64,000 nt of DNA from Knufia peltigerae (Eukaryota > Ascomycota > Eurotiomycetes > Chaetothyriales > Trichomeriaceae): contig JAPDRN010000007.1 in assembly GCA_030247855.1 (NCBI GenBank), positions 496,001 through 560,000 of the forward strand, written 5' to 3'. Shown in pieces: positions 56,517-64,000 of the stretch (within the stretch, counting starts at the first letter, position 1; the number at the start of each line of letters is the position of its first letter). A program made the position numbers and the translations under genes. The notes beneath the pieces were generated by a model. The model was not told the DNA's origin. It did no database searches and worked only from the letters and a program-made list of their open reading frames with translations.

Positions 56517-58532
56517 CTAAATTGGCAGTGTTAGCAGTGTCCATTCAAAACAGACCAGAACTCGATCGATAAGTGTGCAAAGGGAGAAACCCACCCATTG
56601 CATGTTGACCTCGTGATGACAAGCCGGTTCCGTGATGGTTTTGAGTTCGGCTTCTCCGGCCACAACGTTGTCCAAGACCTTGTAGTACTTTAGAGTCATC
56701 GTGCCATCTTTCCAACGATCAACACTGTCGAGCTTGATCCGAACCGTCTTTCCGGGCTTTGCTTGGTTGTTGACGTCTTTGTCGATTTCGGTGGCCGTTT
56801 TGGCGATGGCATAGGCGACACAACTGTTCCAATGGCCCTCGACCACTTTCAGGTCTCGGAGCGCCTCCAACGCATTGTGACGGAGATCGCGTGCTCGGCA
56901 CTCGGTGGCGAGAAAGAACAGGGGTGCGATGAAGCCCACGTGCACCTTAAGGATCAGGTTGTCGCTGTACTTGGGGACCAATTCGGTATATCCGCCGCGA
57001 AGGAACGTCCGGAGCTGGGCGAACATTATGCGGAAATCGGCGGCGGCGCGACTGTAGCTCCTGTCGTTCTCGGGAGGGAGGCTCTTGAGTATCAGCAAAG
57101 CCATCCGATGATGAGCCAGTAACAAAAGCTGCCAGTCCTTCAGCAAGGGGTCGTCCACTTCGTACGTCACCTTCCACTGGCCGAAGGACGTGGCCCAGTC
57201 GGCGACGTACTTGCGCACGCCGGGAGCCATGGAGGTGGACAAGTGGTTGGGTTGGCCGAGCTCAAGAAGAAGAACCCAATAGAGTGCCTGCTGGAGGAAT
57301 TTGTTCGCCTGGTCTAGGTCTCGAAACACCTTGGGCATCTCCGGCAACGAATATGTCGTCCCTCCTCCTCCATTCGTCCCGGCTTCGACGTTGGACGTCT
57401 CGGTCAGCCGGTAATTGGCGCTCTTCATTATGAAACCCTCAATGACGGGTTGTATCAGCTGACGAACCTCCGGTGACAGTTGTGCCTGCTTCTTCTTGCT
57501 CTCCTGGATGATCCTCTGGCCGGATTTCAGATGTGTCAGCCCGGCGGCGGAAGCGCCCATGAGAAAGTCACAGTGGGCAAACAGGACGCAGGCCACCAGG
57601 ATGATTTCGAGTGGGAGCTTGCCGTGGTTTTGATTGATCTCGGTGATGGCTTTGGTATAGTGCAGCGTGAACGAGTGGTTCTGCCACGGCGTACGTTTGG
57701 TAAACTCGAGCCATTCATGGAGGCTGCTAATGGCTGCTAAGCTATGACGGATACACTCGTTGGCCTCACTCGCCTGAATCACCAATCTGTTCCAAAACGT
57801 CCAAGCTTGCGTGTTGATCTGGGCCACCATGTTTTTGTCGTCAATGATTGAATCCATCATTTCGGCGAAGTAGGATGCGATTCGTGGCGCGGTACACTCG
57901 AGGAAATATTGACTGGGTCGATTGAAGTCAGAATCCTCGAAGAAGTGTATCGAAGTTGCATTGCTGAAGCTTTGACCGACTTCATGGCTAGTTGCAGCTT
58001 CGTTGGATTGAAAGTCAAGAGCCCACGTCTTGGCCTGAGTATATCCTTCGCAGAAACGGCCGGCTTTGGCACAGCGTTGGCATCGAGGATGACCTTCATC
58101 GCCTGTTCATGGTAAGTACAGCTCTTGGGAAACGTGTTTCAGGGTGTATGAGAGGGAAGCGATGGTGCTTTCGTTCAGCAATTCGACTGACTCGTGAGAG
58201 GCATTGCGCATGTACATGGGCATGTTGGACCTACATTTGACTCTTCGACGCCTATTGCAATCCAATTAGCTTAGGCACCCAACGAAACACTCAGGTGCCA
58301 AAAGAGTGGCAAGTATGATGCGCACGGCGTACCTGCAGGTGAGACAGCCGGTTCTAACCTTGTTGTGAGTGCGTTTTATTCTTGTGGGTGATTTGTCTCT
58401 AGATTTATCAGTGGTAGACTTCTGCGAAATAGTGGACGAAGGTGTCGTGCTCTCTGTGCGTCCTCTTATCTGTGTTGAGGTCGGCTGGGCCTTGGTGCCT
58501 GTATCGGCCACCACAAGGGCTTGACGGACCAT
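56517..58532 (-). CDS. Zn2Cys6 transcription factor (fungal-specific TF domain)
   Basis: Three exons, 58532-58333, 58251-58235 (17 nt) and 58102-56517, give 600 residues in frame. The zinc cluster is built across both introns: C63-x2-C66-x6-C73-x6-C80-x2-C83-x6-C90 (GCLTCRRRRVKCDE..RCQRCAKAGRFC), giving a six-Cys cluster. A basic N-terminus (RIKRTHNKVR) precedes it. The rest is the helical fungal TF domain (FLECTAPRIASYF, NECIRHSLAAISSLHEW, HYTKAITEIN, EIILVACVLFAHCDFLMG). This is the ARCA-like/fungal_trans_2 group, often tied to secondary metabolism or stress. The C-terminus is uncertain: a GTGGGT donor after NMQW could splice to a further exon. Its targets are unknown. Confidence 0.8.
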
Positions 58533-59903
58533 GATGGTAAGTCTTGCCGGGGCATCGAACTCGCGTAAAGGACTATCGTGCTGGGATCAGACGTGAAGAG
58601 AGTGCTGATGACTGTTCTCACAGTCAAAACTTTACGCGGCTTGGTTGGCAAAGTATTGATGGAATTGGCTCGCTGAGCGGAAACGATGAACCCATGAGAC
58701 CGGCAGAGGCATCAGCAGGATATTGATCTGATCGAAAGGCTCGAAGAGGAAGATTAACAGCCGAGATGAATGGTAGTTCGGACTCAATCGGCCCTGTAAC
58801 ACACGTGGTGGAGACGCCGTTCAGCCGCGTCTTTCAGCTTCAGCCCTCTGTCTGGGAATTGTGTTTCCGCTGACCAAAGATGGTTCGATCCATCCGTGTC
58901 TGCCGCTGAGCAATGTGTAACCACCCGGACACACCAGCTGCAGGCCTTGGACTCGAAAAACCAAGCGTAAAAGACTCCGGGTACCTGAATGGAGCGGGCT
59001 TATGCCTGGTGAGTGATAAAGGCAGCAGGAGCCTTTGGGATGGCCTGAAGGAAGCGAAAGGAATCTTCTCAAAAGTTTGCGACCAGGGATGCAACAAATA
59101 AAGACAGACAAAGATAAATTAACTGCCGAAGATGCCTTGGGCGATGGATGTGTAAGAAAAGTGCCTGGGAGGAGCAAAAGGAGTCACTGAAGAGTTATTT
59201 CGGCTATGAATTATTGATTAGTTCTCAGCCCTAAATGCATCGCTAAAGTTCGGTCCGCCACGGACGATTCGTATCGATGACAGTACATTGTACAGAGGTT
59301 GGCCTGACCTTTATCCATCTACAACATCCGTACTCACACGAGCGAGTCTCAGCGTCTGTAACACCACTCGACGGCCCCCTCGAGACTGACCCAAAGACCA
59401 CCACAGACAGTTCTACCAGCCATCGTCCATCATACCGTGGTCAGCCTTGCAAAGACCCTTCGGTCGTCACAAGTCGCACCAAATCTACAGGCGGTGACGG
59501 ATCGCAGTATTCCTGGACTCATTGATCCTGGGTGTGACAAGGCTTGGGCCGTATCCCAGCTTGCTGACTGGCTGAGTACACGATGTTCCTACGTATTCCT
59601 CTACGATTGGTAGGCAAGATGACGCCCACTGGATAGTGTCCTGCAGTAGTAGCTTGTGGTCACTTGCCTTGTAGGTGAAAAATGATCAGGTCCAGACCGC
59701 AATGTCGCGAGAAGGACTTTCAAAGCGACAGTCCTAGGCCGGTGGAGAAAATTGAAGCGCCAAATACCACGAACTGGATATGTTGAAGCCATAGCAAAGC
59801 AATCAAGCTGCAATCTGATCGAAGAAATCGCAATGTTCATTTCCCTCCAGCCAGGAACGCCGAAAGGTGCGTAAAGTCTCAAGAGCCACAATTTTCTCAA
59901 TGT
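58533..59903. other. 1.4 kb intergenic
   Basis: No gene recognised on either strand; open frames are short and lack domain features. Confidence 0.45.
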
Positions 59904-60719
59904 CTAGACAGACCACCAGAGCCACAACAAGCCTTTCAGATATTCCACAATCTCTTCTCCGCCCAATTTACTCTCACCATACAGTCTGTCGACAAAGGTG
60001 ATGGGGCATTCCTCCACCTTGAGTCCCATGGCTTTTGCTCGGACCATCATCTCCATCTGGAATGTGTATCCTTTGGATTGTGTCCTCTCGATCACCGTCA
60101 CCAGCGCCTCCTTCCTGTACAGTCTGAAAGAGCCGGTCAAGTCGCTCACGCCAGGGTTGAGGAGAAAGTCGGCGAGAATGTTCGCGCCACAGCTGGTCAG
60201 CTTCCGTTTCGCATCCCAGCCATACACCCCCCCAATCAAGCCGGGTCTTGACCGGTATCGCGTTCCTGTGACAATGTCTGCGCCCGTCTGTTTCTGGATT
60301 TTGACGAACTCGGGAATGAATTTGGGGTGATGAGAGAAGTCGGCATCCATGATAATGACATAGTTGCCACTGACAAACTGAAGGCCATGAACGTAGGCGG
60401 TTCCCAGACCAAGTTTGCCGGCTCGAGGTTTGAGGACAATGTGGTCAGAGCCGAAAGACTTTTGTAGTTGTTTCGCTCGTTCGAGGGTGCCATCTGGGGA
60501 CGCATCGTCGACAATAATGATCTCCCAGTTCAATTTCCTGTGAAGCAAGAGTGGATAGTTAGATAGGATCTTTCTTTCACATCGTCCTTCCTCAAGGCTC
60601 AAATGCGCAGTTACTCACTCTTGGATGAAGACATCCGACAGCATCTGCACCAACACTGGCAGGTTTTGTCGCTCATTGTAGGTCGGCAGAATGACCGAGT
60701 ATTTGTCCTTGGATGCCAT
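59904..60719 (-). CDS. dpm1: Dolichyl-phosphate mannosyltransferase (Dpm1, GT2)
   Basis: Two exons, 60719-60619 and 60537-59904, give 244 residues, the length of the human-type enzyme. The start MASKDKYSVILPTYNERQNL and the GT2 motifs EIIIVDDASPDGT, GLGTAYVHGL, IIMDADFSHHPKFIP, GTRYRSRPG, SDLTGSFRLYRK and ITFVDRLYGESKLGG are all present. The enzyme makes dolichol-phosphate-mannose from GDP-mannose at the ER, feeding N- and O-glycosylation and GPI anchors. There is no C-terminal membrane helix, as in human/fission-yeast-type Dpm1 that needs Dpm2/Dpm3. It is divergent from a TRAPPC12-like gene over 268 bp. Confidence 0.93.
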
Positions 60720-60987
60720 TATGAAGAGACTGTAGAATACCGAGGAACAAAGGAACGAGATGAAGAGCGTAGACCAGAGGGAAACTTCAATCTGGCTGGA
60801 CTGTGATGAACGCGACAGATTGTCAAAGACCGCGACAAAATCATTAGGGGCTCCGATATTTAGCCGGGAACATGAGCCTCGTCCACCTTCATTGTCAGCG
60901 TGTGTCCATTCAGACTGCTTCTATCGTTGTATGGTGGACATGACAATACCCTTCGCCAGGACTCAACAGGAGCGCTCCCCCATCAAT
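60720..60987. promoter_or_regulatory. Short divergent promoter, dpm1 and TRAPPC12-like gene
   Basis: Only 268 bp lie between the two start codons, so the two genes probably share regulatory sequence. No specific binding motif is clear. Confidence 0.4.
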
Positions 60988-62358
60988 ATGGCCTCCTCTC
61001 ACCACAGCCGAAAGCCTTCAAGTCGAGCTGCTCTTCCTCGACGGACAACTAAAGGACCATTAGACGCACCGAGCGACCCTCTCTCTAGTATTGAAACAAG
61101 CCCAACATCCCCTGATCCACGGGCAGCATTACAACCTTCAAGCGAGGATGGTCCCAGATCTGAACGATCCTCGACGAACCAAGCATCCCGGACATCAAGT
61201 TCTACAGGAATATCCGCAATCGAAGAACGAGACCTTTCTTTCCTGCTTGACGCATCTATCTACCACCCGCTGTCACAACTCGAGGTCCCTGGCCCGTTCA
61301 GAAAAGCCTTTCTCCCAGGCCCGACAGCCGACACTGTCGAACGATCAATGGGACAGCTAGATTCTCTTCTCTCCCAATGCGATTTTCTACGTGCTGCGCA
61401 ATTAGCCGGCTCGATTCTCACTTCGGGGACCATACGACCGACGGACATCAAGACAGTCTTCAGGCTACTCGCTATTCGTTATTCTTGCCTCGAGCTCTCT
61501 GGGAACCTTCTGCTCGCGGCGCAGGAAGCGAAGGCTCTCGAAGATCTGAGCTCGGCATTCTACTATGATGACCCGAATCCTGAGGAACCCGCGAGCGAAG
61601 ACATCGATCTGCCACGCAAGGTGCCACATCACATTATGCCCTTCTCTCTCAGACTCCAGGCCTTGCGACTCCAAAGTATTGGCTTTTCTGACCCACGTCG
61701 AGGCGTGACGACGCTCTATGATCTAGCTTTCGAATGTAGAGAACATCTATCAACGCCAGGAATTTCTGTGGAAGATCACTCAATCTGGACTGAGAGGCTG
61801 CAGGAAATGTCCATCCGGGTCGTCAATGCCTTGATCGAGATGGGTGAGCTAGATTGTGCTGCTCGCACCTTGGCGACCATGAAGCCTTCAGACGACAAAT
61901 CTACAGCTCTTTGGACGTCACGAATGGTCTTGCTCCGGATCAAAATGGGCGACTTTCAACGGGCACATGACTTGGTCGAATCCACCACCTTGGCGACTCA
62001 TGATAAGCTCGCCCTCAGATCCTTACTTGCCATTGCGGAAGGGCGATACGATGAAGCTTCTCAGGCGTTTTCAGAGTGTGAAGAAGGGACAGATCCTGCT
62101 TTGAAAGCTCTCATCAAACAGAACCTAGCCGTTGCCCTTCTTTACAACGGCGAAGTGTCGAAATCGAAGAAAATCTTGGAGGAATTGATTGATAATGGCT
62201 ACTCTTTTCAGACTTTGACCATCAACCTTGCCACGATATACGACTTGAGTTCAGACACTTCCCGAGATCTTAAACTGTCTATGATATCCAAGATCGCTAG
62301 CGAACAGAAAACGACTGGTCAACTCCGATCGTTCTTGAATGCTGATTTCAAGTTATGA
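60988..62358 (+). CDS. TRAPPC12-like tetratricopeptide protein
   Basis: A single exon of 456 residues. ATG 60988 is chosen (MASSHHSRKPSSR); earlier in-frame ATGs at 60760 and 60934 would extend into sequence that looks like divergent promoter. The N-terminus is Ser/Pro-rich. The hallmark block is LSFLLDASIYHPLSQLEVPGP, then a long run of TPR-like helices (LLAIRYSCLELSGNLLLAAQEAKAL, ALIEMGELDCAARTLATM, KMGDFQRAHDLVE, LKALIKQNLAVALLYNGEVSKSKKIL). This matches the fungal and animal TRAPPC12 family, a subunit linked to the TRAPPIII vesicle-tethering complex. The gene has no introns, unlike most neighbours. Confidence 0.75.
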   Translation: MASSHHSRKPSSRAALPRRTTKGPLDAPSDPLSSIETSPTSPDPRAALQPSSEDGPRSERSSTNQASRTSSSTGISAIEERDLSFLLDASIYHPLSQLEVPGPFRKAFLPGPTADTVERSMGQLDSLLSQCDFLRAAQLAGSILTSGTIRPTDIKTVFRLLAIRYSCLELSGNLLLAAQEAKALEDLSSAFYYDDPNPEEPASEDIDLPRKVPHHIMPFSLRLQALRLQSIGFSDPRRGVTTLYDLAFECREHLSTPGISVEDHSIWTERLQEMSIRVVNALIEMGELDCAARTLATMKPSDDKSTALWTSRMVLLRIKMGDFQRAHDLVESTTLATHDKLALRSLLAIAEGRYDEASQAFSECEEGTDPALKALIKQNLAVALLYNGEVSKSKKILEELIDNGYSFQTLTINLATIYDLSSDTSRDLKLSMISKIASEQKTTGQLRSFLNADFKL

Positions 62359-62371
62359 TCCAAGTGACTGA

Positions 62372-63466
62372 TCAGATGCATATGGACCCCATTTTCCCAT
62401 GTCGATAATCAAAGGCTTTCAACAGTCCCCTTAGGTGTGACATTGCTGCCAGGACAATGAGGATGTGAAAGATCTGGTGGGAGCTCCCCAACGTATCGAA
62501 TTTGCCAGGATACCATGATTCCGGAATGCGGGCCTATGGAGGTCAGAAAGAGCACACGACGAGAGTGTCCAACTTACGGCATAGAGAGCAGCGCCCGCGA
62601 TGTACAACACTCCCTGCAGTACTAGCCAAGATAAGCCAATCTGCTTCTCCATTGCTTCCATACCGAAGGTCAGAAGACCATCTAGTACGGGGAACACCGC
62701 AGACACTCCCATGCCGACGAACATCAACGCCCGATATGGTCGCCACGCCGGCGTTCGAAACTTTGGGAGCACCGATGTTGCTGTGCATGCAATGCCTAAG
62801 GAGCAGATCTGCCTATGGTTAAAATTGACTTATTCCAGAAGATGATGTCTGGCTCACCATAGTCCAGTACACCAGCTGTCTATCAGGATTGCACCAGAAA
62901 CCATAGTAGACACTTGGGATGAAGGAGCCGGCTACCAGTAGAGAAATGCCTGCATAGTCCAACTGATTCCACATCCGAGCTACTGCTGGCGAATGATTGG
63001 AGACAGTATGGTAGGTGGCGCTCATTCCAAGACAGAAAGCTGCGCCGATAAAGAAGCATCCCAACGCAATGACATCCGCCGCAGACGCTTGTTCGTATCG
63101 GGGTTCGAGGATCTTGTACAAGATGACGCCGACGGGAAGGGCGAGGGCACCAGGGATCAGATGTGACCAGATGTTCACGCTCTCATTGTGCCAGTGAAAT
63201 ATACTTTGCCATGACCTCGCATAGCTGTAGGATGCTCGTCGATAGCTGGCGTGTATGTGATGATTGTCTTGTTGCCAATGCGGTAGATCTTTCCAGTGGA
63301 CCAAAGACCACCACATGTCAGGACTTTGATGGGTAGGAGAAGGTGTATCCTCTTGACCACCCACCACGTGCATCGAGTGCTCGTTATCTAGCATGTTTAG
63401 CTCCGAATTATGAGACCGATATAGTGAATCACTTGAAAAGACAAATTCATCAGAGAAATTGCTCAT
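62372..63466 (-). CDS. PAQR / haemolysin-III family seven-TM protein (Izh-like)
   Basis: Three exons, 63466-62858, 62808-62578 and 62533-62372, give 333 residues. After a hydrophilic N-terminus comes HIHASYRRASYSYARSWQSIF, then HNESVNIWSHLIPGALAL, the PAQR signature with a zinc-binding pattern. GCFFIGAAFCLGMSATYHTVSNH contributes another His, and HQIFHILIVLAAMSHL near the end gives the final metal-binding His residues. Seven membrane helices are seen by eye. Fungal Izh proteins act in sterol/zinc homeostasis and resemble adiponectin receptors. The stop codon lies 13 bp from the stop of the convergent TRAPPC12-like gene. Start M at 63466 is preferred over earlier in-frame Met codons because the domain begins right after it. 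Confidence 0.87.
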
Positions 63467-63660
63467 ATTTATCCTGATAAATTGTTGAGTGATGGGAAAA
63501 TAAATGGCGCCAATTGCTCCGTCAAATCCGAGGTCCACAAAACACCGGATTCGGACCACGCCACGTCGCGACTTCTTCTCTACAACCATCACATTGTCCT
63601 CTGTGCAACCACCAAACATATTCCCAAGACCGGTCGCCGAATTACATTAGTTGTCTGACG

Positions 63661-63708
63661 ATGGCTGACAAGTTGTTGCCTCCTTCATTGAAGACGCGGA
63701 ATCGCTAA
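63661..63708 (+). other. Upstream ORF of 15 codons
   Basis: ATG at 63661 opens a complete 15-codon frame ending 14 bases before the predicted main start at 63723. If the transcript begins upstream, it could lower translation of the next gene. Confidence 0.3.
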
Positions 63709-63722
63709 CGTCCCTGCGAGCA

Positions 63723-64000
63723 ATGGCTCTACGTCCGCCACATTTGGGGCGAAAGTCCTCGACGCCATGGGATAGATTGAGGCCTGTCAAGCAGGACCCT
63801 CTGGAGAGCATGGGATTTGTCTCGAAAGGCGACACCCGGTGAGCGAGGATAGATGCCACAATTACTGATGGTTGTTCTAATTCTCATAGTCTCCTCGAGA
63901 CGAAAGCGCAAGAAAACTTCTACAACAAGATCGTCGCTCGGTATATGCAATTCTGTACAAATCACTCCAAGGACCTTGACAACGCGTTCGCTTCTTTGTC
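63723..64000 (+). CDS. Start of an unidentified gene
   Basis: Exon 1 is 63723-63838; a GTGAGC..TAG intron leads to exon 2 at 63890, which runs off the window (about 75 residues visible). The N-terminus is basic (MALRPPHLGRKSS); exon 2 has LLETKAQENFYNKIVARYMQF, then NAFASLS, a helical pattern. I recognise no family. The frame is well behaved and the intron consensus is good, so it is probably real. Confidence 0.6.

Overview
The window is from a filamentous ascomycete (Pezizomycotina). Most genes carry one to five short introns (about 45-110 nt) with GT..AG ends and CTAAC-like branch points. The gene set is typical of these fungi: GPI-anchored GH72 enzyme, MARVEL protein, Zn2Cys6 and C2H2 regulators, Rtt109, fungal glucosylceramide synthase. 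Several families recall Eurotiomycetes/Chaetothyriales, but I cannot fix the order. I see no prokaryotic feature, no CRISPR array and no convincing tRNA or rRNA.

Layout. 0-11 kb: 3' end of a GH72 glucanosyltransferase, a MARVEL-domain protein, a decayed homeobox/C2H2 regulator, a flavokinase-fold protein that seems to lack the catalytic Glu, and a butanediol-dehydrogenase-like ADH. 11-18 kb: an MFS exporter, the histone-fold protein CENP-S/Mhf1 and a GT25 glycosyltransferase. 18-19.6 kb: gene-poor DNA with two inverted-repeat structures. 19.6-37.6 kb: a metabolic block with a dienoyl-CoA reductase and an acyl-CoA ligase read from one divergent promoter, a Zn2Cys6 regulator, an FAD monooxygenase, a ~0.9 kb RIP-like transposon remnant, a second regulator with both C2H2 and Zn2Cys6 domains, a chloroperoxidase-type hydrolase, and acetoacetyl-CoA synthetase. 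39-50 kb: a KEN-box protein, a Zn2Cys6 regulator with one zinc ligand replaced, a Gre2-like reductase, a broken secreted hydrolase and a membrane-anchored aspartyl-protease-like protein without catalytic Asp motifs. 50-64 kb: mostly housekeeping genes: Rtt109, a WW protein, glucosylceramide synthase, a Zn2Cys6 regulator, Dpm1, a TRAPPC12-like protein, a PAQR receptor, and the start of an unidentified gene.

How genes may work together. The main proposal is the 19.6-37.6 kb block. The acyl-CoA ligase and acetoacetyl-CoA synthetase both end in AKL, a canonical peroxisomal PTS1, and the dienoyl-CoA reductase ends in HKL. With a ring-hydroxylating monooxygenase, a hydrolase and two regulators, this looks like an inducible peroxisomal catabolic locus for a fatty or aromatic acid that yields acetoacetate. 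The substrate is unknown and the grouping is inference. Dpm1, the TRAPPC12-like gene and glucosylceramide synthase serve the secretory and membrane-lipid pathways but need not be co-regulated.

Exon boundaries below were set by reading splice sites and frames by eye. Where the frame closes exactly over all exons, I treat the model as good.
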